Below are positions 37,236 through 50,194 of a stretch of DNA of 64,000 bases, in pieces. Origin of the DNA: Epiperipatus broadwayi (lineage: Eukaryota > Onychophora > Udeonychophora > Euonychophora > Peripatidae); assembly GCA_028023455.1 (NCBI GenBank), contig JAQFVV010006429.1:372001-436000 (forward strand), read 5' to 3'. Both the position numbers and the translations under genes were made by a program. Below the pieces are notes generated by a model that saw nothing but the letters and a program-made list of their open reading frames with translations, did not search any database and was not told where the DNA came from. How positions within the stretch are numbered: the first letter of the stretch is position 1; each line of letters opens with the position of its first letter.

Positions 37236-37656
37236 ATGAGCCAGTGTTGTTTCAAAAATTACACTCTCCCATCAAATACAGAGGCAATTCAACTTTCTAA
37301 TCTTCCCAATAATGAATCAACCATAACTCTCCCTAACCAAGAATTTAGTATAAATAACCATTTGCCTGACATGTATTCATAGCATAATTACCAATCACAA
37401 AACTCAATTTCCATTGATGATCCACAGGAACCATTAATGGATTTGAATAACAGTTTGACACAAAGTTCATCTTTAAGCCATAGCCAAGACTCTTTGTACA
37501 GTAAAAACTATCCTGAGATAACAGTAAAGCAAAATAGTGTACTAGTAAATTCGGATATCAATATTACAAATGACAATAGTAAAAAAATTAAAATATCTAA
37601 TTGTGATACTAAGCACACAAACAAAAAGCTTAAATCAAACTCATTAAACATTGAAC

Positions 37657-40600
37657 ATGTCTAACATTAAAATAGCCACAATAAATATACGAGGTATTAA
37701 CTCATATAACAGACTCTCACAACTGATTCAATTCTTAAATAATCGTAATGCTGACATTTTTGTCATAACAGAAACAAAAATTAGCAGAGTAACCAATCCA
37801 ACCATAATTAACACTCTGCATAGCAAATACATTTTTACATACAAGCCAAACATCAGACCAGCTCAAGGTGTTGCAATTCTAATAAACAATCAATTTCCAG
37901 TGACAAAACTTAAAATAATACTTTTATCAGTTAATTCAATAATTATCTCTTTTTTGTTCTATTCACAGCTTTACTATATTATAGGAATATATTCATGTCA
38001 AAAGGCAAAGGATGTTGTAGATACCTACTGGTTGTGCATAACAAAATACTACATAAGCATGGTACAGTTATCATGTGCGGTGACTTTAACTGCAGCTACA
38101 CTGGTTTGCCACTCTCCTTGAAAGCCAAACTTTTACAAGTTGCCCTGCTGCCATTAGCACACCTATATCCAAAAAATGCTGTTACATTCATGGGTACACA
38201 AGGATCCTCTCTCATAGATCTATTTTTTAGTTATTCTATAAACCTAAAAGCCTCAATTCATCTAAATGCAGTCTCATTTTCTGACCACATCTGTGTAACA
38301 CTCATGCAAAAATGCCCGCATAACAGACAAACTATATATAAATTCTCATATAAGAAACAACTCCCTAGACAATTCATACTTACCATAGATGATTTCTGTA
38401 ATATATTAATAGTAAGCAACCACCTACATCAGATGAAAAATCTCTCTCCAATTGAAAAATGGTCTCAACACAAAAGAATACTAAATATGTGCTGTTCAGA
38501 TCACCTATCGCACTATAACTCTAATAACCTTATAAAACAACGTATTGAAGACATAAACTCAACCCTTAAAGCTATAACAAGGTTTGATGAGGCAAAAGAT
38601 CTTATCTATAAGCTCCAATGTGAAAACAAACATTTAACTCAGTTATATAACCAGAACAACATGGTTTTTAGGCTGAGAAAAATTTTACCAAATCTATCAC
38701 CACTAACAAAAACCACAATAAATTATGCAAAATTTCCAATCCCATATGTTTGTGGCATTTCCATTCTATCAAAAGATAATTCTCTCCTCTCTGGTGCTTA
38801 TGTTGACGAGGCACTTCTGCACCACTTGAATATTTCCCTTAAAATATCTCATAGCAGCTCTTCACAGTTATTTACAAATGAGACAAACTGTACACAAAAT
38901 TACTACATATCTAAACAACAAGTTTTTGATGAAATAGTGTATTTAAAACAACATATCTCACTAGCAAATGAACTCATTCCAGCTAACATATATAAGCAAA
39001 TGGAATACATTATATCTCCATTCCTACAGAAATACTACAATCAACTTTGTTTGAAGGAATATCACATCCCTAACTTATCAACAAATATAGTATTCTGTAT
39101 AAGAAAAAACTCTAAAAATCCACATCCAACAGTAAATGATTTGTGTCTCATTACCTTAGAAGACATTGATCAGAAAATGTTTGCTAGAATTATACTTAAA
39201 CAGTTAAATATCTATGCTTTACCTAAAATTTCCCCTTCACACTTTGCAGTCAAAGGATAAAAAGCATCTCAAGCAATATTATTAGCACAAGAAGCAATAC
39301 TTTATATTAAACAAAACAAACTAACAAACTATGTGGCATGTCAGGTAGACTTTAAGTCTGCCTTTGACATTGTAAATTGGAACTTCTTATTCTCTGTACT
39401 TAATCAAATGCTTGCAAATCATACCTTGTTACAGCTATTAAAAACTATCTTAACAATAGAATGATTACACTAAAAAATTACATGAGACTCAACCCTTTAA
39501 GCTAAGTAGAGGTATCCCATAAGTCTCCCCACTTGCATCACTACTTTTTGCGATATACATAGACCCCTTGATTAAGGACATAGAGCAATGCATAGATGGT
39601 ATTTTTCTTTCACACCTAGGCACAACTGTTAAGATCATTTCATATGTTGATGACATTTTGATAATATTCAGGGACCTGCAAAATATACCTATGCTACCTC
39701 ATAAACTTAAGAAATTTGAAATTATAACAGGATCCACAATACAAATAAACAAATCATCCTTATGGCAAATTGCTACCAGTCGCAGTCTTCCCTCACACTT
39801 TACAGGTTCATTTTCTTCATTTCTTGGCATACCTATTAATCTCTCAAAAACACAACTAAGTCATCACTTAAATCTTCTTGTCATAGACAAATTTAATAAA
39901 AAAATAAAGTGCTTCAACTCAAGATTACTGTACTCTATAATGAAAGTTTGTATCATCAATGCCATTCTAGGAGGTATTCTTGCCTATTACAGCCCTTGGA
40001 TGCATCTTCAAAAAAAAATTATTAAATATTTCATGAGTATAGCAAAAAAATATATATGGGGATCAACATCACATCTTCTATCAATAGAAAATACCTGTTT
40101 TCCCATTTGCAAGGGTGGGCTTAACCTAATAGCTCCTCAATCATTCACCTCCTACATTAGAGCTAAGATGTAGATTGTTACCACTACTAATCCCTTTTTA
40201 AGGACAACTCCTCCACCTCTACTTCTCCTTGCTATTACTCCATATGCGAATCACCACTTTTTCACTGATCATGCCATTGAGCATGCTGATTTACTGGACA
40301 ATTATAACATTAATACTCTAATTGGTTTGTTATACAAAGATCTAAAAAAAATTAATTATCCCGATAGACAACTTTGGTCAACACTATCTACTGCAAGAAC
40401 ACTGACTAAATTTCAAAATTTGTATGTGCCTCATTCATGGTTAAAATTCCTGTATAATCTGCTACTTGATATAATACCAACAAAGTTATTTCTCATAAAT
40501 CAATTTAAACTAAACATTGATCCTACTTGTATACTATGCAATTTGTTTCCGGAAAATTCATCACATATCTTTGAGATATGTCCATTCTTTTCAACCTTAC

Positions 40601-40875
40601 GCTGCTTTGTATTCCACAAAGATACAATTAATTTAAAAAATATCCTAATAAATAATATAAAGAAATTAAAACCATTCAATGCCCTTGTAACCATTCACAC
40701 TCTAAGAACAATATCGTTTGCCTGTTGTGCTGTAATATTTGATAACAAAAAATACAATGTACTTAAAAAAATAACAAAGAATGGTATAACATTTATCTTT
40801 ATGCTCATAAATATATACCTAGTAATGTCACAAGAAAAATATGGCAAAGCAATGTATTCCTTAGTTGCTCATTAA
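37657..40875 (+). pseudogene. LINE ORF2: endonuclease + reverse transcriptase, broken
   Basis: It starts MSNIKIATINIRGIN at 37657, the usual first strand of an apurinic-type endonuclease, with TETK near residue 45. The frame shifts around 37995-38121, then continues with MCGDFN and SFSDHICV (38277-38300), two catalytic blocks of the nuclease. Reverse transcriptase blocks follow: NELIPANIYKQ (about 38965), DFKSAFD (39348-39368), VSPLASLLFAIYIDPLI (about 39523) and SYVDDILII (39640-39666, with the catalytic aspartates intact). A frame at 40327-40875 ends with the cysteine/histidine motif CILCN...SHIFEICP. Stops at about 39258, 39465 and 40171, plus frame changes, inactivate it. Confidence 0.88.
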
Positions 40876-41069
40876 TGCCATGATAGTAAAAATCTTGTTT
40901 TAAATCATTATATTCTAAAAACATCCTAAGAAATTAAAAATTAAAAAAAAAAAAAAAATGTAAAAAGCTCTTAATGTAAATATACTAATTCTTGTAAATA
41001 TTTTGTTACTAATAAATTTTAAAAAAAAAGTTTTAGTAAAATATGCTGCTAAAATAATAAGTAGTAATC

Positions 41070-41625
41070 ATTTTATTATTAAGTTTTTTGATAATGAAAT
41101 GAGTATATACATATTTATATTTGTCAACACACAAAATGTACTTTCCTTTCATTAAATTATATATACTTTAGAGCTGTGTTTATTTTATGTACAGGGAAAA
41201 GTAAAGTAGTCTTAAATAGATTACTATTTTCCTGTATACTTATAGTGAAAAAAATCAAACAGGCTAATTTTTTATAATTTCTATTTTGTTTTTCTCCATA
41301 ATAATTGATGATTATGGATCAAGTGCTGAATGAATATATCTCCATGTTTAGTCCAATTTTTCCAATTCCTAATATTACTTCTCCATAACACATAAGCAAA
41401 CATTCTTATTCTACCCCTTCATTTCTTATGTAATCTAGTTTTAGATCTTTTATAATCCCTTTAGATCAAATTTAAAATGTCAATTCTCCATGTATGTATC
41501 ATCTCTCTAGCAATCTATGTAGTCCCACCTCCATTTGAGAATGTTAATTATTTCAATAAATCATTCATATCTGTTTTGTTTTTTGTTTTTTTGTTTTTTG
41601 CAAATCCAAATATATCATAGTTCCA
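41070..41625 (-). mobile_element. weak RTE-like LINE 3' fragment
   Basis: At 41300-41570, phrases such as ATATCTCCATGTTTAGTCCA and TTTAGATCTTTTATAATC resemble the 3' part of the RTE-like element at 3620-3900. They are strongly decayed and have no open frame. The rest is AT-rich. Confidence 0.35.
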
Positions 41626-41631
41626 TTGGTT

Positions 41632-41850
41632 AGAGCATTATATTAAAATTTATTATTCAAAAATGTAAAGTTCAGGGTTTGATTCCCATGCTAGTACTAT
41701 CAATGATCATGCCAGCAACATCTGGTGAAGACAGAAGACTAATACCACTTAAAATGTTGTGTATATACTAACCTATTTTATTATTACTAATAGTGAGTAT
41801 AATTTGAAAATTTAAATCAAGTTTAACATTTATTTCTAAAGTCATTCAAC
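41632..41850 (+). mobile_element. tRNA-derived SINE, family 2, copy 2
   Basis: Clear A box (TTGGTTAGAGCATT, about 41636-41649) and B box (GGGTTTGATTCCC, 41675-41687). Its body CATCTGGTGAAGACAGAAGA and terminal TTTATTATTACTAATAG correspond to the copy at 10780-10990. Of the two it has the better preserved promoter. Confidence 0.75.
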
Positions 41851-41989
41851 ATTTAATGTTAGAAAATGAAAATAGTTATACAAGTATGACTGAAATGCTG
41901 TTATCACAAACTTTCAAGCAAACATTTTAAATCATATTTTACTAAATTATTTACATCTTTAGTTATATCACAAAGCATTTACTTCTGTA

Positions 41990-42595
41990 AACACCCAATT
42001 AAAATGTCAGAGAATGTAAGAAGCTCCCTTGACACATTCTAACTGAACTAATCTTATTCAAATAATCAAACATTTCTTCGTCATCAGGTTTAATTATTAT
42101 CCATCCACTGCAAGTTAAATATCTCTCCAATTTTATTCTTTTTTTTTATCCATAGCCTCTCATCTCTATATTACCTTATTTAAACCATCTATCTTATATA
42201 TGGTCATTTTATAGATCTTTTACAAACTCTTAAGATCTGATTTAAAATTTCAACCATATATCCATCCCAGACCCTTTTCCTTTTTTTATTTTTTTATTGA
42301 AGTCAGTGATATCACTTTGCACTCTCTTCCAAGAATTTTAGTTTCAATCTGCTTTTTTTTCCCAATATACATCTTTCATTCTTCATTCAGTGATTTATTC
42401 ACACTGCATTTAAATTATGTATCCATGTCTAAGATTTATGAAAAAATTGAAAAAACATACCTACCACAAACCTTTTTTTTTGAAATAAATAGTCATATTT
42501 TCTTATAATATTAAATTATTTTTACCAAAAGAACTCCATCCACTTTAAATCTATAATTAATTTCATTTATTATGATTAAAAAAATCTACAATATA
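41990..42595 (-). mobile_element. decayed RTE-like LINE 3' fragment
   Basis: Minus-strand phrases at 42060-42260 (CATCCACTGCAAGTTAAATA, TCTCTCCAATTTTATTC) recall the LINE 3' ends at 3.6 kb and 43.4 kb. No open frame remains. Confidence 0.35.
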
Positions 42596-42624
42596 AAGCA
42601 ATGTTCCCTCCCCCCCTCCCACAC

Positions 42625-43250
42625 ACAAAGGAAAAGTTTTGCATTTTCCTTCCATACATAATCAGCATTACTAACTGTATTACCAAAGTCATCATAAGCA
42701 CACATCAAGTTGCATTTCACACAACACCTTCCTTCACTCATCCACTCACCAACTTGAAGGACAGACTACCAAACAAGATCCACTCTCAAAAAGTCTACAA
42801 AATTAAATGCCAAGATCCAGCCAGCCCTCTCTCCACTATGATCAATCTCAGGCCAACTTAACATATTGCTCAGCATTCAATTTTTTATAATAAAGCCAAA
42901 ATTCATGCAGACACCTGCTTAATCTTCTTTGACTGCTTCTTCACATCTGGCCATGACTTTAAGCCCACACACATCAATATTGTCTGCACAGAGTTCAATG
43001 ATGCCAAATATAAAATCAAACAAGCATTGCCCATTTCAAGTGACAAAAATACTATGAACAAAAGTAGCTCTGCATCTCTCTTTCCAAAAAATGACCTATC
43101 CAACTTACATTACCTTAAATTCAAATATGGTGTTAATTAGCCTGCACAATATATATACACACCCACACTCCCATCATAATTACTGCTACATTTGTGACTT
43201 TTTAAAGTTGAAAGTATGCTAAGCACATTATGCTTAATGAACGTTATTAA
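42625..43250 (+). mobile_element. PLE fragment (C-terminal part), copy B
   Basis: The frame at 42601-42861 reads LPYIISITNCITKVI...QVAFHTTPSFTHPLTNLKDRLPNK...VYKIKCQD. This is the PLE segment between reverse transcriptase and endonuclease, followed by the first half of the GIY motif (VYKI.C). The YIG half is lost. From about 42903 another frame gives HDFKPTHINIVCTEFNDAKYKIKQALPI, the end of the GIY-YIG domain with its glutamate. It is a third PLE lineage in the window, more like the SYIGET type than the 22.8-kb copies. Confidence 0.6.
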
Positions 43251-43404
43251 AGCTTTGCTCTAAAGGTCCTATGTATTTGTTTATTATATTTCCATCTGCA
43301 TTATCAATCAAACTATTGTATTTGTATTTGTAACTTATTTTATTTTAGGTTTATCAACTTTTTAAAAAAAAATCTAGAAACATTAATATTTTTAGCATTT
43401 CATC

Positions 43405-43700
43405 ATCATCAATATTTTCAACCATTATCGATGCACTGAAGAAGATCTCTCCATGTTCAATCCATGGTTTCCAATCTCTAGTCTCTCTTCTCTATATTAC
43501 TGTCACACACTTGCTTATTTTATCCATCCAGCTCACATGCGATCTCTTTCTAGGTCTTTTATCTCTTGTAGTCTAGTTTAGCATTTATCTTTAGTTATAT
43601 TTGCTTAGTTTCATCTGATAATTCTTTCAAGATTTTCTTAAGCTTCGAAGTATTAATTGCAAAAACAACCACATTATCCGGAAAATCTAGAAAATTTTAA
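43405..43700 (-). mobile_element. RTE-like LINE fragment with internal deletion
   Basis: The plus-strand left edge CATCATCATCAATATTTTC and GAAGATCTCTCCATGTTCAA match the 3' end of the 3620-6370 LINE. Directly behind lies the minus-strand phrase FSDNVVVFAINTSKLKKIL, the decayed FADD box region. The segment between them in the longer copy is missing, so there is an internal deletion of several hundred bp. Confidence 0.6.
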
Positions 43701-43704
43701 TAAA

Positions 43705-44568
43705 GTATCATTACATGCCAAACATCTTTAATATATTGCTTTTAAATATTTAAAAAAATACATATTTACAAATTATAGCTTCTTACAATGTAAATAATAA
43801 GTTGTTTTTAATTACATATTTATTTAATCATATATATCTGAAACATACTGCTTATGCAAACTTTGTTTAACTTAATATTTTAACTCTCCCCCCTCATTAA
43901 AAAATAATTTTTGAATGAATCTAAGTCATACTTAAATTTAAAATTCCATGGCATAATTATATTGAAATTTGTTAAACGCTAAACGATTTGCTAATTGTAT
44001 TTTTATCCCCTTGTGATTTACTAGAATAGAAAAAAATCTAAGGATAATCTCTCAAGGCTTATATGTTTCTGTAGATTTTAATTAAATTTTATTTTCTTTA
44101 AAAGTAACTATTTTCTTTTAAGTTGTACAGTCCAGGTAATTAGCATTGTTTATTACAGTTTAAAGAGAACCTGAAATGCGTTTCTCCATTAGAAAACAGG
44201 TAATTTAAAGAAGTAGTTATTATATTAACGAACATTTAAAAGCTTTTCAACTGTCGTTTCGTTTTAGAAAGTCTTTCTTAAAATAAACATCCTACTAGCA
44301 GTAACCGAAGACTATATATATATACAAATATTTAGCACTATGATTACGATACAAATAAATTATAGTATATAATTTCATACTAAAATATTTTCGATTACTT
44401 ATGGCGTAATTTTTATCAACTCATTAATTGTCTTAAAAAATCGAAAGTACTTACGTGTAAAATTATATTATTATTTATTTATATCAGCAGCAAGCATTAC
44501 TCTCAAATATATTTTAAATTATTAATTTACCTATATAAATAATATTAACATTATTTTTTACTCACATC
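43705..44568. other. AT-rich non-coding DNA
   Basis: No gene or element seen. Confidence 0.5.
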
Positions 44569-44576
44569 CTCTAGAA

Positions 44577-44763
44577 CAGTGGCTCTCAAACTTCCTAATG
44601 CTGCTACCCTTTAATACAGTTCCTTATGTTGCGGTGATCACCAACCTTTAGTTTTGCTACTGTTATGAATCGAAAATATATGTTTTACAACGGTCTAGGC
44701 GACCCCTGTAAAAGGCATCTTCGACTCTCAAAGGGGTCGCGACCCACAGGTTGAGAACCGCTG
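44577..44763. mobile_element. SPIN-like hAT MITE, 187 bp, with 8-bp target duplication
   Basis: The terminal inverted repeats are CAGTGGCTCTCAAAC (left) and GTTGAGAACCGCTG (right). Inside the right end is GGGGTCGCGACCCACAGG, the signature of the SPIN group of non-autonomous hAT transposons known from several vertebrates and some invertebrates. The flanks CTCTAGAA and CTCTAGGA form an 8-bp target duplication (7 of 8 identical, TA in the centre), as expected for hAT. The interior also has GGCGACCCCTGTAAAAGG. It has no coding capacity and depends on a transposase from elsewhere. Family assignment rests on remembered consensus features, not on a search. Confidence 0.85.
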
Positions 44764-45531
44764 CTCTAGGAAAATGCTATTTACTTTTAAACCGGCAATG
44801 TTTGATTAACAATAACCAAAACATATAGAGCGTGATAAAATAGTGTTAAGTATTAAAACTTTAGGCAGAATTTTTTTGTAAATTCCACTTTCCAATTCTT
44901 TTTTTAAGGCAGTTTTATAGTGAAATTCTTCAAAGTTTTTTTTTTCTTTTGTAGTATCGTTGGCATGATTAGTCAATTTAAAATTTATATTGATGATTAA
45001 TGCTTAACTTTTGTTGAACGACTAAATGATAATAGATATAAGTTATGATGAATCGTAAAATGGCTAAATTTATAAATCTCTATACTGAAGTCAATTGAAG
45101 CAGCAGAATATATATATATGCTTGTCATGTCAATAAATTTAATTGTTTCGCCAATTATAATAGGAATAATATTTTACTATCATTTTATAGTTATTATCGC
45201 AATTTTGTTTTAATTAATAAAAATAATACAATTTCTTTTATTGGAATATCACAAATATATAAGTTGATTAATAAAAACTCCAGTCAAGCAGTTAAACGCA
45301 CGCGCATACATTACATAGCTTGTTGCTAATCAAACCTTAGTAATGTCAAAGTGAATATTTATGTAATCAAGATTTGGGGAAATAATTAGTAAAAAAAAAA
45401 ATAGTAAGTTAATAAAAATAATATTAATTAAATAATTTAATAAAATAAATTATAATTATTAATTGACTATTTACAAGTTAAACCATCAAACATCACATGA
45501 TCACCATCTCTATACTAGCACATAATTTGTT

Positions 45532-45613
45532 GTAAACAAAGGCAAAACTCCCCATACAATAGTTTGGCACAGGGTGGCACTACTTTATGGGGAGTTTTGC
45601 CTTTGTTATTTAC
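45532..45613. repeat. foldback element with 23-25-bp arms
   Basis: The arm AAAGGCAAAACTCCCCATA (within 45532-45556) is the exact inverse of TATGGGGAGTTTTGCCTTT (within 45586-45604), around a GC-richer loop of about 29 bp. The word TATTTACAAGTTA occurs just right of it and again about 140 bp to the left, a possible direct flank. It could be a MITE or a SINE-tail foldback. Confidence 0.7.
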
Positions 45614-45614
45614 A

Positions 45615-46680
45615 AGTTAGTTTATAAAATAGAAACTAATTCATCAATTTTATTATTATCAAAACATGACTTGAGGTTGTTAACATGAAAATAATATGAT
45701 TAATATGACTGACTATCTTTAACATGAACTGCTGTTTAAGAATTTAACAATAGCGAGGGAAAATGTACATATGCTTACAAGGATATTCAAATATAATATT
45801 TATCACCATAGCACATTGCCATTAAAACATATAAAACAATGGGTTTGTATTCTTCCTAGAATTTTTAAACTCTAATAAATGAGTGGCTTTTGATATCTAT
45901 ATTGTCTTTTTTGTTTTAATTTTTTTTTTAGCAGTAAGATTGCTAATAGTCTTTTAGGGTTCAAACAATAGTTGATAAAAATTTGTAATTATATATTTAT
46001 TCTTTATAGATATTTTGTGCTGTTATCTCTTCAAAATATAAAGGTGATAAATTCATAGATGATAAATAAAAACGAAGGCAATTGACTCAAGAGATTGTTG
46101 TCTTAATTGATCTTTATTTTGTTGATATAATATATGCCAACAATTGTATCTTCAGTTCTGCAAATTATACTGTCAAATTCTTGTCATTTTTGCCAAACTT
46201 CTTGGGTTCTATTTCTATCTTCATTTCTTCCACTTGCTAGATGTCAATAATCTCTCTTAGTTCTTGATCTTCTGCTTTTTATATTTGTTTCACTGGCTCT
46301 TAACTGTTATTTAAGTGAACATTCCACTGAATCAAAACTGACTTTAAACATTATGAGATACTTTTGTACCTGATTATAATAATAATAAAAAAGTATTAAT
46401 AAATAAACACAGAAATTAACTAGTTAAAGATAATCATACATATTTATACTATGGGTTTACAATTAGACAATATTAACAAAAAATATATATGTAAATGAGA
46501 AAATTAAAAAAATAATAATAATTTGTATATGCCTCATTTAATAATTATCATAATTAACCCAGAAGTCACATATTTTACTTATAAAATTACAATATATTTT
46601 TTATTATAAAATTTAAAAAAATAATGCAGTTTAATTTTATATATATTATATATAGGATAATGTAATATCAATCTATTGAC
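45615..46680. other. AT-rich non-coding DNA
   Basis: Nothing recognisable. Confidence 0.5.
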
Positions 46681-46687
46681 ACAGAGT

Positions 46688-47090
<403 letters not shown>

Positions 47091-47099
47091 TATATATCT

Positions 47100-48028
47100 A
47101 ATAATATGTATATTTCTTTTTGCTTTGTTATTTTAACACAAATCATGTAAATGCTGATACATCTTAATCTAAAACCATTTTTAATAAATAAATATGTAAT
47201 ATTATCATGTGTATACGTGTGTAAATAATAAATATATTTCAGGCTAGGAGATTGCTAACAAATCATTAAATTATGTTGTATATAAATTATACTCAAAATC
47301 ATATATGAAACTTATTATTTTTTTCATATATAATTTAGCAGTCAAAAATGATGCAATTCTTTTAAAAAGTCTCTCGAAAACAATTACCCGGAAGAGCCCC
47401 TTAGATAAAAGTAAAAAATTACAATTTTGTAATAATAAAATAAACCCATTAGTGGAAATTTTTGTCCATGCCAGCTTGTTTTAAAATCATAAGATTTATT
47501 TTAAAACAATCATTTGAGAAACTGATAACAGAATTGCATTGTTTCAAAAGTCTTACCAGATAAGAAAGTATCTGGTCAGTTGATTCCAGATGTACATTAA
47601 GTGCTTAAACCGCCTCAGGTCCAGCAGTAGTTGCTATGTTACATCATCAAAATAGAAGTATAAATACTGCTGAATTTGAATCCAAAAGAAGAAGAGACCA
47701 CCAAATTATGATAATGCCAAACAAAATCCTTGTTAATTTTAATTTTCACTCAATGTGCTGTGAGTAGGGGAAATTTCACCTTCCCTTCCATTTTAATATG
47801 CTTTTCCCATAGCGAAGCTCTCCATCCCGTACTGATGAACTTTAAATATTTTTTTGGTAAAAGTAAAATGCTACCTACCATATATTACTGCAACTCTAGA
47901 TCTAGTGAACCAATGCCGATGGATTGACTCATATCAAAATTGCTCTTTCAGATAGCAAGGTAAAAAGAACTTTAGCTACTTGTAATTCTCAAATCCTGCC
48001 TTCTTTGTAAGATTTATTCTGTATTTCT

Positions 48029-48113
<85 letters not shown>

Positions 48114-48800
48114 TGTTTTCATAGTATGTAACTCTTTATAACTCTATATAACTAATCACTATTAAGCCTCTTATAAAATGTTTTATTTTCTTTTATTTCC
48201 ATGCGGCAGATAATTTTAGTTTATATTTATGTATTTATGTTTTTTTAAAAAAAAACTGCCAATAATATTTCTAAAATGGCCAGCACATAATTTATTTTCG
48301 TTTTCCCCACCCATCATTTATCAGGTAATTAACTCATAACTTAATCAAAACAAGTCTTATTTGACTTGTCCAGGTGCTAGCAATTTTGGATAAACAAATT
48401 AATTATTTTCTATGTTTGCTATAGAAAAACAGAGCAACATCTGTTTTATAAATGTTTTCCTTTCTAAATAATGTGCTCTTTCTTATTATCAATTTATGTT
48501 ATATATGTAAACCCATCATAGCTATTACCACCACCCATTTATTTTCATATTAATTTATATATTTTCATAAAGGCATTTATTAACCGAGATTGAGATTTGT
48601 TAAATGTGTGGGAAGTTATAAATAATATTAAGTAACACAGGGGGGGGGGGGGATCTTCAGATCTTGAAATTTTATATTTAATTAAATTTATTCTCCATGT
48701 TTGTTTGATAAAGAAACCATACCATTACACTGGATATTTCACAATTTATGGGTAGTAAATAAGTTAAGACAATCTTTAAGGTTATATTTATGTCGTCTTC
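47100..48800. other. AT-rich non-coding DNA with (TA)n and poly-G
   Basis: (TA)n at 48031-48108 and a run of twelve G at about 48641-48652. The frame at 47730-47927 has no recognisable motif. No gene. Confidence 0.5.
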
Positions 48801-48804
48801 TTAA

Positions 48805-49345
48805 GTGTTGCGAGTGTATAGGCCACTTCATTTTATATATTCATGCTTCTCTCTAACATGGAGGTATTCGCTAAGTCAAGCCCCATCGTCGTTGCTCAAT
48901 GTCCTTGAACCAGGATGTAAAACCATCCTGTGGACATATTTGGTTGTATGTGCATGCTTTATATGGGATCATTTTGGAAAATTCAGCCCAATAAATGCAT
49001 TGCCAACCACTCTTCATTTTGATTCACCCATACCTTGCTCCAGGGAATCTCGTCATCTTTGGTTCACCTGTACCTCACTCCAGGGAATCTTGAATTATTT
49101 CATCAAACTGATCCTGCCAACATTTGCAGAGAAAGTTGGTAATTCTCATTAATAAACTTCATGAAGCACACTCCAGCATCCATAATTGGACCCTCCAACC
49201 TGCCGCCATGCATGCATTGCCTTTTAGTATATTTCTAGTCACCCATAAATAGCCATAAGTCATAATGTGGTGATTTCTCTAAACAGACATATATTTCCAT
49301 TATTTACTATGCACATCATTGCAATAAAGTTATTCTCATTCATAT
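48805..49345 (+). other. unidentified, less AT-rich repeat-like segment
   Basis: GC is clearly higher than in the flanks, and a 115-codon frame (48805-49152) is open but matches nothing I know. It contains an internal near-repeat: ACTCCAGGGAATCT-type wording appears twice, about 50 bp apart (49037-49092). The end (AATAAAGTTATTCTCATTC, about 49323) looks like a retroelement 3' tail, similar in style to the LINE fragment at 13.6 kb. Confidence 0.35.
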
Positions 49346-49349
49346 AAGT

Positions 49350-50074
49350 ATTCATTATCCGTCCTGCACATTTGTGATTTTACAAATCAAATTAATAATG
49401 ATATTAAATAAAAACAAAATGTAATATTTGCTTGTTAAGGTATTTTATTTCAAGTCGGGTAAATGCTCTTTTCATGTCTCTGACGGTGGAATAGTATTTT
49501 AGTCATACATTTCCAATAGCGCTAATTCCTTAAGTTATATATATATATATATTATCGGCATAGCCGCAAATATCATCAAGTTATTGTAAAATCTGAATTA
49601 TATATATAATATTTTTGAGGCTAGTGTTGGATAAATAACTAGACATATTTATTTGTTATTTATATAATACATCTTAAAAAATATATATCTCAACTCTCAA
49701 ATCATTGCTTTCTCTTCTTTAATTTAATATCAATTTAGTAGTTATGCTCCATATGATTAGATGATCTCCACTAAATATATAGTTAATATGCCAATTCATG
49801 AGCCTTCAATGCTCCTAGATTATAGTGTGTTTTTAAGATAGTCTATCAATAAAGTTAGCTTAGAGTCTTTTTGTGTCTCCGATGAGCGATGCTGGCAGTG
49901 AGAGGTAAAATTAGATCAATATCATCGGGATTGTTGGTCATAATGTTATAGATCTGGGAAATAGGCAAATAGGGCAGAATTCATGAGTGTTCCTGACTTA
50001 TGTATCTTGCGCACGATTGAATTCGAGGTACTTTTGCCTAGATGCTGGATCTTGTTATGTGAACATACAAATCT
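49350..50074. other. AT-rich non-coding DNA
   Basis: Nothing recognisable. Confidence 0.5.
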
Positions 50075-50081
50075 GACCGGT

Positions 50082-50122
<41 letters not shown>

Positions 50123-50131
50123 CTGACCGGT

Positions 50132-50192
<61 letters not shown>
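50070..50192. repeat. duplicated AATCTGACCGGTACAA + (TA)n, then (GA)n
   Basis: AAATCTGACCGGTACAA followed by a TA run occurs twice in tandem, and a short GA run closes the block. Confidence 0.9.
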
Positions 50193-50194
50193 TC

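Larger units (their letters stand above)
35221..41027 (+). mobile_element. nearly full-length L1/Tx1-like LINE (two ORFs, poly(A), target duplication)
   Basis: The element begins AGGAACGCTAAAATGG, seen at 35221 before the gap and again at 35742 after it. A 5' UTR of about 110 bp follows, then ORF1, ORF2, and an A-rich 3' end at about 40935-41027. The flanks form a 14-bp target duplication with one mismatch: AAGTCTTAGTAAAA (35207-35220) and AAGTTTTAGTAAAA (41028-41041). ORF1 ends in CCHC zinc knuckles. ORF2 has an apurinic-type endonuclease, a reverse transcriptase with YVDD, and a C-terminal cysteine motif. This layout is that of the L1/Tx1 group. Several stops and frameshifts make it inactive, but completeness and the near-perfect target duplication suggest a fairly young insertion. 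Confidence 0.88.
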
